Part shown: positions 16,470-25,788 of the stretch, one piece after another | Numbering within the stretch: position 1 is the first letter of the stretch | How the letters are laid out: the number at the start of each line of letters is the position of its first letter | Assembly (NCBI RefSeq): GCF_007747215.1 | Contig: NZ_CP036273.1 | Location: 3,642,322-3,706,321, forward strand | From: Urbifossiella limnaea | Lineage (GTDB): Bacteria; Planctomycetota; Planctomycetia; Gemmatales; Gemmataceae | Direction: 5' to 3' | DNA length: 64,000 nucleotides | The notes under the pieces: generated by a model | Told to the model about the DNA's origin: nothing | What the model saw: the letters and a program-made list of their open reading frames with translations, nothing else | The model's database searches: none | Translations under genes and position numbers: made by a program

Positions 16470-17584
16470 CCCTCGCCGGCCGCTGGACGGCCACGCTCGA
16501 CGACCTGCGCGGCAAGGGGCGGTACCGCGCGTTCCGCCCGCCCGCGGGGATCGACTTCACCTCGAACGACTACCTCGGCTACGGCCCACAGTGTCAGCCC
16601 GCTGTCACTCCGGAGCTGCCGCGGAGTGGCATGTCGTCCCGCCTCCTCCGCGGGCACCACGCCGTTTGGGACGAGGTGGAGGCGATGCTGGCCGCGTGGC
16701 ACGGCGCCGAGTCCGCCTTGATGATGACCAGCGGCTACGCCGCGAACGAGGGTCTGCTCGCCACCGTGGCCGAGCCCGGCGACTGGGTGGCCGTCGATGA
16801 AGTGAGCCACGCCTGCATCATCGACGGCCTCCGTGTTGCCCGGCCCCGGAAGTTCCTGTTCCGGCACAACGACCTGAACAACCTCGAAGACGGCCTTCGC
16901 GCCGAGAGCGCGAAGCGGCCGGAGGGGCGGGAACTGTTCGTCGTCACCGAGTCGCTCTTCAGCATGGACGGCGACACGGCCCCGCTGCGGGAGGTGGCCG
17001 ACCTGTGCGAGCGGTACGGCGCCCATCTCATTGTGGACGAGGCGCACACGACCGGCTGCTTCGGCCCGCGCGGTTCCGGCTACGTGGACGCGGCCGGCCT
17101 GCGCGGCCGCGTGCTGGCGACGGTCCACACGGGCGGAAAAGCTCTCGGACTGCCGGGCGCATACGTTTGCGGGTCGAAATTGCTCAAGGAGTTCCTGACG
17201 AACACCTGCCGGCACCTGATCTTCACGACCGCGCTCCCCGCGGCCGTGGGGGCGTGGTGGCGCGAACACATCCCCCGCGTGCAGGCCGACGACGCCGGCC
17301 GCCGCCGCCTCCACGATAACGCCGCCGGCTTTCGCGCCGCCCTGGCCCGCCACGGCGTCGCGCCGGCGGGCCGCGACTACGTTGTGCCCGTGATCGTTGG
17401 TCAGGATGAACCGTCGGTCCGTGCCGCGACCGAACTCCAGGCCCGCGGCTACGACGTTCGGGCGATCCGCCCGCCGACCGTTCCCGCGGGCACGTGTCGG
17501 CTCCGCGTGTCGGTCCACGCCGACCACGACCCCGCCGTCCTGGACCAGCTCGCCGCCGCCACAGCCGGGGTACTCCGCCCGTGA
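16466..17584 (+). CDS. bioF: 8-amino-7-oxononanoate synthase
   Basis: 372 residues; its ATG overlaps the bioB stop by four bases. A PLP-dependent alpha-oxoamine synthase: FTSNDYLGYG near the N-terminus, MMTSGYAANEG, the cofactor-stacking region DEVSHACIIDGLR, VDEAHTTGCFGPRGSGYV, and the Schiff-base Lys225 in HTGGKALG. It condenses pimeloyl-ACP (or CoA) with alanine, the first committed step of the biotin rings. The GTGA junction with the following bioDA gene points to translational coupling through the whole biotin operon. Confidence 0.97.
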   Translation: MTLAGRWTATLDDLRGKGRYRAFRPPAGIDFTSNDYLGYGPQCQPAVTPELPRSGMSSRLLRGHHAVWDEVEAMLAAWHGAESALMMTSGYAANEGLLATVAEPGDWVAVDEVSHACIIDGLRVARPRKFLFRHNDLNNLEDGLRAESAKRPEGRELFVVTESLFSMDGDTAPLREVADLCERYGAHLIVDEAHTTGCFGPRGSGYVDAAGLRGRVLATVHTGGKALGLPGAYVCGSKLLKEFLTNTCRHLIFTTALPAAVGAWWREHIPRVQADDAGRRRLHDNAAGFRAALARHGVAPAGRDYVVPVIVGQDEPSVRAATELQARGYDVRAIRPPTVPAGTCRLRVSVHADHDPAVLDQLAAATAGVLRP

Positions 17585-19506
17585 CCGGGTTCGTCGTCGT
17601 CGGCACCGACACCGACGCGGGCAAGACCGCGTTCTCGCTGATGTTTCTCGCCGCGTTCCCTGACACTTTTGCGTACTGGAAGCCGGTCGAAACCGGCGAT
17701 TCGGACGCCGAGAAGGTTCGGCGGCTGGTGCCCCGCGCGGTCGTGCTACCGCCACTTGCGCGGTTCAGCGAACCCGTCGCGCCGGTACTCGCGGCCCGGC
17801 GGGAAGGGCGGGCGATGCCGGGCGTCGCCGACATTCTCGCGGCCCGCCCGTCTGCCGACCGGCCACTTCTGATCGAGACGTTCGGCGGGCCGATGTCGCC
17901 GCTGACCGACGACGTGTTGCAACTCGACCTGATCCGCGCGTTCGCACTCCCCGTCGTGCTGGTGTCGTCGGCTGCCGTTGGCGCGGTGGCGCGCACACTC
18001 CAGGCCGCGGCCGCACTCGAACACGCAGGACTTAGACCGGTCGCGGTCGCCCTGACTGGCGCGGACGACGCCTTCGCGTGCGACCAAATCACGCGGCGAC
18101 TCGGCGGAATTCCTGTCGCGTGTCACGAATTCCCGGCCGGCGAGTGGACGCGAGACAGTCTCGCCGCCGCGGCCGAACGATCTCGGTGGGCGTTGCAACG
18201 GGTCGAGCCGATCGTTCGTGCCGGACCCACTTTCGGCGGCCGTCCGACGGACATTGCCGCAGCCGACGCCCGTGCCGTCTGGCACCCGTACACGCCGCTT
18301 CAATCTCCCGACGCGCCGCTCGCGGTGGCCGCCGCCGACGACGAATTCCTGACGCTCGACGACGGGCGACGCCTGATCGACGGCATTTCGTCGTGGTGGA
18401 CGATTCTCCACGGCCACCGTCCGCCCGCGATCATGCAGGCGGTCCGCGACGCCACGCACCAACTCGACCACGTCCTCTTCGCCGGCGCGACACACCCCGC
18501 GGCCGTCGAGCTGGCCACATCATTACTCGGCTCGATGCCATGGGGGCCGGGCGGCCGCGTCTTCTACTCGGACAACGGCAGCACGGCCGTCGAGGTGGCG
18601 CTGAAGATGGCGTATCAGGCTTGGTGTCACCGCGGCGAGGCGGGCCGCACGCTGTTCGTCGGCTTCGAGCACGGCTACCACGGCGACACGTTCGGCGCTA
18701 TGAGCCTGAGCCGCGATCCCGTCTTCTTTGGCCGGTTCGAGCCGCTGCTATTCCGCGCGCTACAAGTGCCGCTGTCCGCCGACGCGCTCGACGCCGCGTT
18801 GACTCACCACGCCGGTGAGGTAGCCGGCGTACTGGTCGAGCCTCTCGTTCAGGGCGCCGGCGGGATGCGGTTGCACACGCCCGAGGAGCTACGCGCGCTG
18901 TTCGAGGTCACGCGCCGGCACGGCGTGCCGTTCATCGCCGACGAGGTGATGACCGGGTTCGGCCGCACCGGCTCGCTGTGGGCGTTCGAGCAGGCCGGCA
19001 TCGCCCCGGACCTGGTGTGCGCCGCGAAGGGAATCACCGGCGGCGTGTTGCCGCTGGCCGCGACGCTCGCGTCGCCCGAGGTCGTGGCCGCGTTCGACAC
19101 CGCGGACCGCACGCGGACGTTCTTCCACGGTCACTCGTTCACCGCGAACCCGATCGCCTGCGCCGCCGCAGTCGCGTCCTGGCGGCTGCTCCAGACCGGC
19201 CGCTGGCGGACCGACGTGCGACGGATCGAGGCCCACTGGCTCGCCGCGGCAGCAGGCCTTCGCAAGCTCCACGGTGTAAAGGACGCCCGCGTCCGTGGGC
19301 TAATCCTCGCCGCCGAGCTGGACGTGCCCGGCGGCTACCTCGCCGACGTGGGCCGCGCGATGCGGCTGGCCGCGCTCGAGCGCGGCGTCCTGCTCCGGCC
19401 GCTCGGCAACGTCCTCTACGCGCTCCCGCCACTGTGTACGTCCGACGACTCGCTCGCCCGCATCGCCGACGCGATGGTCCACGCCGTCCGGTCGTGCGGG
19501 TTGTAA
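17581..19506 (+). CDS. bioDA: Fused dethiobiotin synthetase - DAPA aminotransferase (BioD-BioA)
   Basis: 641 residues from a GTG overlapping the bioF stop (GTGA). Residues 1 to about 215 are BioD: P-loop VGTDTDAGKT with Lys15, FAYWKPVETGD, and ETFGGPMSPLTDD where stand-alone bacterial BioD usually reads EGAGG. Residues from about 225 are BioA: VWHPYTPLQ at 233, DGISSWWTILHGH, DNGSTAVEVALKMA, IADEVMTGFGRTG, and Schiff-base Lys483 in CAAKGITGG. The chain is continuous with no stop or frameshift, so one polypeptide should convert KAPA to DAPA and DAPA to dethiobiotin. The same domain order exists in plant BIO3-BIO1. Confidence 0.96.
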   Translation: MTGFVVVGTDTDAGKTAFSLMFLAAFPDTFAYWKPVETGDSDAEKVRRLVPRAVVLPPLARFSEPVAPVLAARREGRAMPGVADILAARPSADRPLLIETFGGPMSPLTDDVLQLDLIRAFALPVVLVSSAAVGAVARTLQAAAALEHAGLRPVAVALTGADDAFACDQITRRLGGIPVACHEFPAGEWTRDSLAAAAERSRWALQRVEPIVRAGPTFGGRPTDIAAADARAVWHPYTPLQSPDAPLAVAAADDEFLTLDDGRRLIDGISSWWTILHGHRPPAIMQAVRDATHQLDHVLFAGATHPAAVELATSLLGSMPWGPGGRVFYSDNGSTAVEVALKMAYQAWCHRGEAGRTLFVGFEHGYHGDTFGAMSLSRDPVFFGRFEPLLFRALQVPLSADALDAALTHHAGEVAGVLVEPLVQGAGGMRLHTPEELRALFEVTRRHGVPFIADEVMTGFGRTGSLWAFEQAGIAPDLVCAAKGITGGVLPLAATLASPEVVAAFDTADRTRTFFHGHSFTANPIACAAAVASWRLLQTGRWRTDVRRIEAHWLAAAAGLRKLHGVKDARVRGLILAAELDVPGGYLADVGRAMRLAALERGVLLRPLGNVLYALPPLCTSDDSLARIADAMVHAVRSCGL

Positions 19507-19616
19507 CGCACGCCTTTCGCCCAGCCCCCGATTGCGGTTGCCGCACGACCGTCATTCCCGGTCTAATCCGCACCCGCCCGGCCGATAACTCCAGGTCCGT
19601 CGGCAGGAGGCCGAGC

Positions 19617-22600
19617 ATGACCCCGGAACCCACTCCGCCCCCCGCCGCGCCGCGCCGCCGTCGCTGGCCGCGGCGCGTCCTCGGCTTCGTTGTCCTCCTC
19701 GCCGTCGGCCTCTGGTTCGTGCCGGTGATCGTGGCCAAGACGCCGCTGCGGAACCGCGTCGTCGCCGCTGCGACGGCCGACGTACGCGGCACCGTAAGCG
19801 TCGGCGGGATGTCGGCCGGATGGCTGTCGGCGGTCGAATTGCGCGACGTGGTCGTGACCGACCGCCAGGGCCGCGTCCTCGTCAGCGTCCCACGGGTGGC
19901 TACGTCCAAGACGCTGCTCGCGCTCCTACGCGACCGCTCGGACCTCGGCGAGCTCGAACTGCACGGCCCGCGTGCCGACGTATTTTTCGAGAACGGTTCG
20001 ACCAACGCCGAGGACGTGCTCGCCGAGTACTTCAAGGACTCGCAGCCGGCCGGCCCGCGGCCCGCGGTGCGGGTCCGCGTCGAGGACGGCACGCTCACGC
20101 TCCACGATGGTTCGGCCGCGGCACCGAGCCTGACCGGGCTTCATCTCACAGCCGCGGTGCCCGCCGACCGTGCGGCGCCCATCGAGGTCGCGCTCACGTC
20201 CGCGGTCGGCAAGCTGGACGTGAACGGGGCGGTTGGCGGTGGCGGTCGAATGGAACTGAAGGCGACGGATTTCCCGCTGGCCGTACTTGCGCCGGCGTTC
20301 CGACGGGTCGAACCGGCGGCGAGCATCGCAGGCACCCTCACGGCCGACCTGCGGGCGAACTGGACGGACGGCGGCACGGCCCGGGTCGAGGGCACGGCGG
20401 GCGTGCGGAACCTCGACCTCGCCGGCCCGTGGCTCCGCGGCGACCGCCTCCGCCTCGCGGCCGCCGACCTGCCGCTGAAGGTCGAACTTGCCGGGAGCGC
20501 CGTCCGCGTCGAGCGCGCGGAGCTGACCTGCGACGCGGGCCGGGTGTCGGCCGTCGGCACGTTCGATCCGTCGGAATCCGTCGAGCGTCTGTTCGAAAAG
20601 CCCGGCGTGACGGTTGAGGCGGATGTCGATCTGGCCAAACTCGCGGGCCTGCTGCCGAACCTGCTCCGCCTCCGCGAGGGGACTGCGGTCCGCGAGGGGC
20701 GGGTGGTCGGCTCGCTCACCAGCAAGGCGGGCGCGGACGGGACGGCGTGGGAGGGTGCGGTCCGCACCACGGCGCTGAAAGCCGTCCGCGACGGGAAGGC
20801 GGTCGAGTGGCCGGAGCCGCTGGCGGTGGAGTTTCGCGCCCGCGCCCCGGCCGGGCGGCTGCCGGTGTTCGACAAGCTGCTGTGCAAGTCGGACTTCGTC
20901 GCGGTCAACGCCCGGGGCTCGGCCGAGAAATTCCAGGCCGCGGCGAACGTGTACCTCGACCGCCTCGCCGCCCGGCTCGGCGAGTTCGTCGACCTCGGCG
21001 GGCTGAGCCTCCAGGGCGAGGCGTACACGTGGGTGATCGCCACGCACGACCCGGCCGGGCCGTTCAAGGTGGACGCCGGCGCCGAGCTGAAGCAGTTCGC
21101 GTTCCGGAAGCCAGGCGTGCGCCCGCTCTCCGAACCGAAGCTGACGCTCAAGGCGTCTGCCGAGGGGACCTGGACGAAGAACGGGCCGGTCCGACTCACC
21201 AAGGCGTCGGCCGAGCTGGTCGCCGACCCGGACCGCCTGACCGGCACGCTCATGGCCCCGGTGCCCGACGCGCGCTCGGCCGTCGGGAGCCGCGCCGCGG
21301 TGCGCGTCGTCGGCGACCTCGGCCGCTGGGCCGACCGCGCCCGGCGGCTCGTGGACATCCCGGCGCACTACGAATTCGGCGGCGCGCTCGACGCCACGGC
21401 CACGGTCACGCTCGCGGCCGACGCCGTGATCGCGGACCGCGTCTCGGTCGGCATCAAGGCGGCGCACTTCCGCGGGGCCGGACTCGCCATCGACGAGCCG
21501 TACCTCAACGCGGCCGGGCCGATGACGCTCAACCGCAAGACCGGCGACGTGGTCCTCACGCCGGTCGTCATCAACTCGCCCACGCTGCGGGCGCAGGGGG
21601 CGCGGTTCACGTTCGAGTTCCCCGAGAAGCAGCCGATGGTCGTGAGCGGCAGCGGCCCCGCCGAGGGCGACGTGAACGGGCTGGCCCGCACCCTCCGCAT
21701 CCAGACGGCGCCCGATGGCCCGGATTCGCTGCACGGGCAGGCCGCCGGCCCGGTGCGGTTCCGCTGGCAGGGCGACGCCACCACCTTCGGCGGCACCCTC
21801 GACGTGACCAAATTCGTGATGGGGCCGAAGGCCGCACCGACGGTACGTGAGCCGCGACTGAAGCTCGACCTGGACGCGAAGTACGAGCAGACGGCGGACC
21901 GGCTGACGGTCGCCACCGGCCGCGTCGAGCGGCCGGGGCTCACGGCCGAGGGGAAGGGGACGTGGGCGAAGTTCGATACGACGCAGGACGTGGACGTGAC
22001 CGGCACGCTGGCCTACGACCTGGCTCTACTCACGCCCGAGCTGCGGGCCGCGATCGGCGGCGGCTTCGAGGCGGCGGGGAAGGGCACCCGGCCGTTCTCG
22101 CTCCGCGGCAGCCTGGCGAGCAAGGGCCTCGCGGGCCTGACCGCGGACGGCGGCGTCGGCTGGGACGCGGTCAAGGTGTACGGCTTCGAGATGGGCCGCG
22201 GAGAGTTCACGGCCCGGCTGGCGAACGGCGTCGGCACAGTAAGCCCGGTGTCGGCCACGTTCGGCGGCGGCCGCGTGAGCCTGCAGCCGACGCTGAAGCT
22301 GACGCCGGGGGAGGTGTCGTTCGCCAGGGGCCGCGTCGTCGAGAAGGCGAAGTTGACGCCGGCCGTGTGCGCGGGGGCGGTCGGGTACGCGCTGCCGGTC
22401 GTGGCCAACGCCGCGCAGGCGGAGGGCGAAGTGTCGTTCGACCTGGACGAGAACCGCGTGCCGCTGTCAGACTTCACCGGAGCTACACTCCGCGGGCGGC
22501 TGCTGGTTCACCGCGCGACCGTGAGCGCGGGGCCGGTCGTGTCCGAGATCGTGCAACTGATCGGCGAGCCGGCCCCGCGGGTGGTGTTGGCGAACGAGAT

Positions 22601-23030
22601 GACCGTGCCGATCCGCGTCGAGGCGGGTCGGGTTCACCACGAGAACCTGACGCTGACGGTGAACGGCTACGCCATCAAGACGAACGGCTCGGCCGGGTTC
22701 GACGGCTCGCTCGCGCTCGTGGCCGACGTGCCGATTCCTGGCACGTTCCCGGGGCTGAAGAACAACCCGTCACTGAAGAAGGCACTGGAGGGGAGGATCG
22801 TGAAGGTGCCGATCGGCGGCACGGTGAGTCGACCGGTCGTGGACCGAGCCGGGTTCAACAATGCGGTCGCGGCGGTGGCCCGCGACGCGGCGAAGGATGC
22901 GGTGAAGGACGCGGGGCGCGACCTGCTGAACCGCGAGTTGGAGCGGCTGTTCCCCGGCGGGGCGCCGGGGGCGGGAACTCCGCCGGGCGGGCGGCCGCCA
23001 CTGCTGCCGCTCCCGGTGCCAAAGAAGTAG
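19617..23030 (+). CDS. AsmA/TamB-like large envelope protein
   Basis: 1137 residues from the ATG at 19617, with a perfect AGGAGG ribosome site. A possible promoter (TTGCCG, 18 bases, TCTAAT) lies at 19538-19567. After a Pro/Arg-rich cytoplasmic leader, one helix spans about residues 22-40 (VLGFVVLLAVGLWFVPVIV). The rest is a long beta-rich repetitive body with AsmA-type features: an early VSVGGMSAGWLSAVELRDVVV unit, repeated L.L.A.G....G.L strands and a C-terminal VNGYAIKTNGSAGFDGSLAL / IPIGG-like ending. AsmA-superfamily proteins bridge inner and outer membranes and move or regulate lipids. This fits the diderm envelope; assignment to AsmA versus TamB needs a profile search. Confidence 0.78.
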   Translation: MTPEPTPPPAAPRRRRWPRRVLGFVVLLAVGLWFVPVIVAKTPLRNRVVAAATADVRGTVSVGGMSAGWLSAVELRDVVVTDRQGRVLVSVPRVATSKTLLALLRDRSDLGELELHGPRADVFFENGSTNAEDVLAEYFKDSQPAGPRPAVRVRVEDGTLTLHDGSAAAPSLTGLHLTAAVPADRAAPIEVALTSAVGKLDVNGAVGGGGRMELKATDFPLAVLAPAFRRVEPAASIAGTLTADLRANWTDGGTARVEGTAGVRNLDLAGPWLRGDRLRLAAADLPLKVELAGSAVRVERAELTCDAGRVSAVGTFDPSESVERLFEKPGVTVEADVDLAKLAGLLPNLLRLREGTAVREGRVVGSLTSKAGADGTAWEGAVRTTALKAVRDGKAVEWPEPLAVEFRARAPAGRLPVFDKLLCKSDFVAVNARGSAEKFQAAANVYLDRLAARLGEFVDLGGLSLQGEAYTWVIATHDPAGPFKVDAGAELKQFAFRKPGVRPLSEPKLTLKASAEGTWTKNGPVRLTKASAELVADPDRLTGTLMAPVPDARSAVGSRAAVRVVGDLGRWADRARRLVDIPAHYEFGGALDATATVTLAADAVIADRVSVGIKAAHFRGAGLAIDEPYLNAAGPMTLNRKTGDVVLTPVVINSPTLRAQGARFTFEFPEKQPMVVSGSGPAEGDVNGLARTLRIQTAPDGPDSLHGQAAGPVRFRWQGDATTFGGTLDVTKFVMGPKAAPTVREPRLKLDLDAKYEQTADRLTVATGRVERPGLTAEGKGTWAKFDTTQDVDVTGTLAYDLALLTPELRAAIGGGFEAAGKGTRPFSLRGSLASKGLAGLTADGGVGWDAVKVYGFEMGRGEFTARLANGVGTVSPVSATFGGGRVSLQPTLKLTPGEVSFARGRVVEKAKLTPAVCAGAVGYALPVVANAAQAEGEVSFDLDENRVPLSDFTGATLRGRLLVHRATVSAGPVVSEIVQLIGEPAPRVVLANEMTVPIRVEAGRVHHENLTLTVNGYAIKTNGSAGFDGSLALVADVPIPGTFPGLKNNPSLKKALEGRIVKVPIGGTVSRPVVDRAGFNNAVAAVARDAAKDAVKDAGRDLLNRELERLFPGGAPGAGTPPGGRPPLLPLPVPKK

Positions 23031-23041
23031 TGGCGCGCTAC

Positions 23042-23058
23042 CCGCCGCCTGACGGCGG
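23042..23058. terminator. Short hairpin in convergent gap
   Basis: CCGCCG and CGGCGG pair across CCTGA in the 43-base gap between the AsmA-like and methyltransferase genes. No T-run follows, so termination is uncertain. Confidence 0.3.
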
Positions 23059-23073
23059 TCGGCTCGCCGGGCG

Positions 23074-23697
23074 TCAGCGCTTGCGCTTCTTGCCCGGCAC
23101 ACGCCGGCGCACCTTGTACACGTCGCCGCTGTGGTGCGTCACCAACACGGCGCCCGCGGCAGCGTACTTCTCGAACAGTGCGTCCGTTACCAACTCTTCG
23201 TCCGGCCACGGGTACACGAACACCAGGTCCATGTCGCCCGGGTCGAGGCCGAGCTGGTCGTAGGCGTCGTCGCTCTCGGTCGTGAACCACGCGTACTCGC
23301 CGGCCTTGTACACGCCCTCCTCGGCGCCCCTCGGCACGAAGCTGCCGGCCACGAACTCCGCCTCCAGGCCGTAGTCCTCGGCCAGCCGGCGGGCGCAGTC
23401 CACCAGGCCGGGGTCGATCTCGATGCCGACCGCCTCGAAGCCCAGCATCGCCGCCAGGCACGTCACCACGCCGTAGCCGCTGCCCCACTCGCAGAAACGG
23501 TTGCCGCGGGAGACGGGGTGCTCGTTCAGCGTGCGGAGGAGGCGGTACGCCGTCGGGTAGTCCGACGGGACGAACGCCGGCACGCGCGCGGAGTAGAGGA
23601 AGTCTTCGATGCGGCGGTCGGCGTCGCGGAGAAACTTCCGCACGTCCGGCGGCAGCGGGGCGTCGTCGTCGGGGTAGGGAATTTCGACGAGGGGCAT
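23074..23697 (-). CDS. SAM-dependent methyltransferase-like protein
   Basis: 207 residues from the ATG at 23697; the longer open frame runs through a palindromic repeat and was rejected. The class I motif is CEWGSGYGVVTCLAAMLGFEAVGIEID: a Gly-rich loop followed by an acidic residue that would hold the SAM ribose. The motif post-I acidic region and LVFVYPWPDEE follow. The C-terminus is strongly basic (RVPGKKRKR), which could help contact nucleic acid. The substrate is unknown; sequence resembles small Rossmann methyltransferases rather than a named enzyme. It lies downstream of typA on the same strand. Confidence 0.78.
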   Translation of the reverse strand: MPLVEIPYPDDDAPLPPDVRKFLRDADRRIEDFLYSARVPAFVPSDYPTAYRLLRTLNEHPVSRGNRFCEWGSGYGVVTCLAAMLGFEAVGIEIDPGLVDCARRLAEDYGLEAEFVAGSFVPRGAEEGVYKAGEYAWFTTESDDAYDQLGLDPGDMDLVFVYPWPDEELVTDALFEKYAAAGAVLVTHHSGDVYKVRRRVPGKKRKR

Positions 23698-23718
23698 GGT
23701 TGAAGTGTGGGTCGAGTG

Positions 23719-23797
23719 GCGGGCGGCCCGCGTGAGCGGGCTGTTACGTCGGCGCCTCGAGCAGCGACGTAACAGCCCGCTCACGCGGGCCGCCCGC
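23719..23797. repeat. Palindromic intercistronic repeat, copy 2
   Basis: Arms 23719-23751 and 23765-23797 are perfect complements over 33 bases, with a 13-base loop. The arms share the 20-base core GGCCCGCGTGAGCGGGCTGT with the element at 15414-15489. It lies 6 bases after the typA stop and 21 bases before the methyltransferase start, the same placement as copy 1. Confidence 0.93.
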
Positions 23798-23803
23798 TGC
23801 AGC

Positions 23804-25642
23804 CTACGCCCGCCCGCGGTCGGCGCGCTTGCGGTCGCCTTCCTTGAGGAACACCTTCCGCATGCGGTGCGCCGTCGGCGTCACCTCGACCAGCTCGTCG
23901 TCCTCGATGTACTCCAGCGCCGCCTCCAGGGCGAACTCCATCGGCGGCTTCAGCGGCACCGTCTTGTCGGCCCCGGCGCTCCGCATGTTGGTCAGCGCCT
24001 TCAACCGGGTCACGTTCACCGTCATGTCCTTGTCGCGGTTGTTCTCGCCGACGATCTGCCCCTCGTAGACCGGCTCCATCGGCTTCACGAACAGGGTGCC
24101 GCGCTCCTGCAACCCCTCGATCGCGTAGCCCGTGGCCTTCGACGTTTCCAGGCTGATGAGCACGCCGTTGGGCCGGCCCGGGAAGGTCCCCTTCACCGGC
24201 CGGTACTCCAGGAAGTTGTGGTGCATGATCGCCATGCCCTGGGTGCCGCTCATCATCTTCGTCCGCAGGCCGATCAGCCCGCGGGCCGGGACATGGAACT
24301 CGATGTGCGTCGTGTTGCCGTGGCCGCCCTCCATCTTCACGCACTCGCCCTGCCGCTCCAGCACCAGCCGCATCACCGACCCCGAGTGCTCGGTCGGAAC
24401 CTCGATCACCAGGTACTCGTACGGCTCGTACTTCTTGCCGTCGATCTCCTTGATGATGACCCGCGGCTTGCCGACAGCCAGCTCGCCGCCCTCGCGGCGG
24501 ATCGTCTCCAGCAGCACGCCCAGGTGGAGCAGCCCGCGGCCGGACACGATGAACTCGCTCTCCCGCTCGCCCGGCTTCACCCGCAGGGCCACGTTGTGCT
24601 GCAGCTCGCGCTCCAGCCGGTCCCGCAACTCGCGGCTCGTCAGCGGCTTCCCCTCCTGGCCGGCGAACGGCGAGTCGTTCACCTTGAACAGCATGTCCAG
24701 CGTCGGCTCGTCGATCGTCAGCGGCGGCAGGGCGTTCGGCTTGTCGAACTCGCAGATGGTGTCGCCGATGTCGGCCTCGTCGATGCCCACGATGGCGCAC
24801 ACGTCGCCGGCGCTGATTTCTTCCACCTCGCGGCGGGCCAGCCGGTCGAACTCCTGCACCTGCACTACCGTGTCGTTGAACGTGGTGCCGTCCTTCTGCT
24901 TGACCACCGTCACCTTCTGGTTCTTCCGAATCTTCCCGGCGGCGACGCGGCCGACGACGATCTTGCCGAGGAACTCGCTGTACATCAGGTTCGTCACCTG
25001 CACCTGGAGCGGGGCGTCCACGTCCACGTCCGGCGCCGGGATGGTGTTCAGGATGGCGTCGAACAGCGGCCGCAGGTCCTTGGGCTCCACCTTCATGTCG
25101 TTGGTGGCGATGCCGGCCCGGCCGCTGGCGTAGATGACCGGGAAGTTGGCCTGTTCGTCCGACGCGCCCATCTCGATGAACAGGTCGAAGACCATCGAGT
25201 GGACTTCGTCGATCCGCGCGTCCGGGCGGTCGATCTTGTTGATGACGACGATCGGCTTGAGTCCCACGGCGAACGCCTTTTTGAGGACGAACCGCGTCTG
25301 CGGCAGCGGCCCCTCGGCGGCGTCCACGAGGAGGAACACCCCGTCGGCCATGCGCAGGATGCGCTCGACCTCGCCGCCGAAGTCGGCGTGGCCGGGGGTG
25401 TCGATGAGGTTCACCTTCACGTCGCCGATGCGGATGCCGCAGTTCTTGGCGAGGATGGTGATGCCGCGCTCGCGCTCCTGGTCGTTCGAGTCCATGATGA
25501 GGCCGTGCTGCCCGCCGACGAGCTTGTCCAGCTCCTCGGAGCGGAACAGGCCCGACTGCCGCAGCATCTGGTCCACGAGCGTCGTCTTGCCGTGGTCAAC
25601 GTGGGCGACCACCGCGACGTTCCGAATATCGTTCCGCTTCAT
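23804..25642 (-). CDS. typA: Translational GTPase TypA/BipA
   Basis: 612 residues from ATG. The GTPase motifs are G1 AHVDHGKTT, G2 region RERGITI, G3 DTPGHADF, and G4 NKIDRPDARI. Domain II, EF-G-like domains and the BipA-specific C-terminal domain follow (MSGTQGMAIMHHNF, RPNGVLISLETSKATGYAIEGLQERGTLFV). BipA binds the 70S ribosome and is needed for ribosome assembly and stress or low-temperature growth. Length is standard. It is the upstream gene of a likely two-gene unit with the methyltransferase, separated by the palindromic repeat. Confidence 0.97.
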   Translation of the reverse strand: MKRNDIRNVAVVAHVDHGKTTLVDQMLRQSGLFRSEELDKLVGGQHGLIMDSNDQERERGITILAKNCGIRIGDVKVNLIDTPGHADFGGEVERILRMADGVFLLVDAAEGPLPQTRFVLKKAFAVGLKPIVVINKIDRPDARIDEVHSMVFDLFIEMGASDEQANFPVIYASGRAGIATNDMKVEPKDLRPLFDAILNTIPAPDVDVDAPLQVQVTNLMYSEFLGKIVVGRVAAGKIRKNQKVTVVKQKDGTTFNDTVVQVQEFDRLARREVEEISAGDVCAIVGIDEADIGDTICEFDKPNALPPLTIDEPTLDMLFKVNDSPFAGQEGKPLTSRELRDRLERELQHNVALRVKPGERESEFIVSGRGLLHLGVLLETIRREGGELAVGKPRVIIKEIDGKKYEPYEYLVIEVPTEHSGSVMRLVLERQGECVKMEGGHGNTTHIEFHVPARGLIGLRTKMMSGTQGMAIMHHNFLEYRPVKGTFPGRPNGVLISLETSKATGYAIEGLQERGTLFVKPMEPVYEGQIVGENNRDKDMTVNVTRLKALTNMRSAGADKTVPLKPPMEFALEAALEYIEDDELVEVTPTAHRMRKVFLKEGDRKRADRGRA

Positions 25643-25788
25643 GTCATCCGTCTGGGTGCGATTGCGGGCCGACCGGGCGGGAGGGGTGCGCCCGCGGCCT
25701 TACCATCCGTTCAATCTACGAACCGACGTGCCGTGCCGGAAGGGTTGGTGCCGCGTAGATTGCGTGAACCTCTTCGCGGGAGCCGAGC

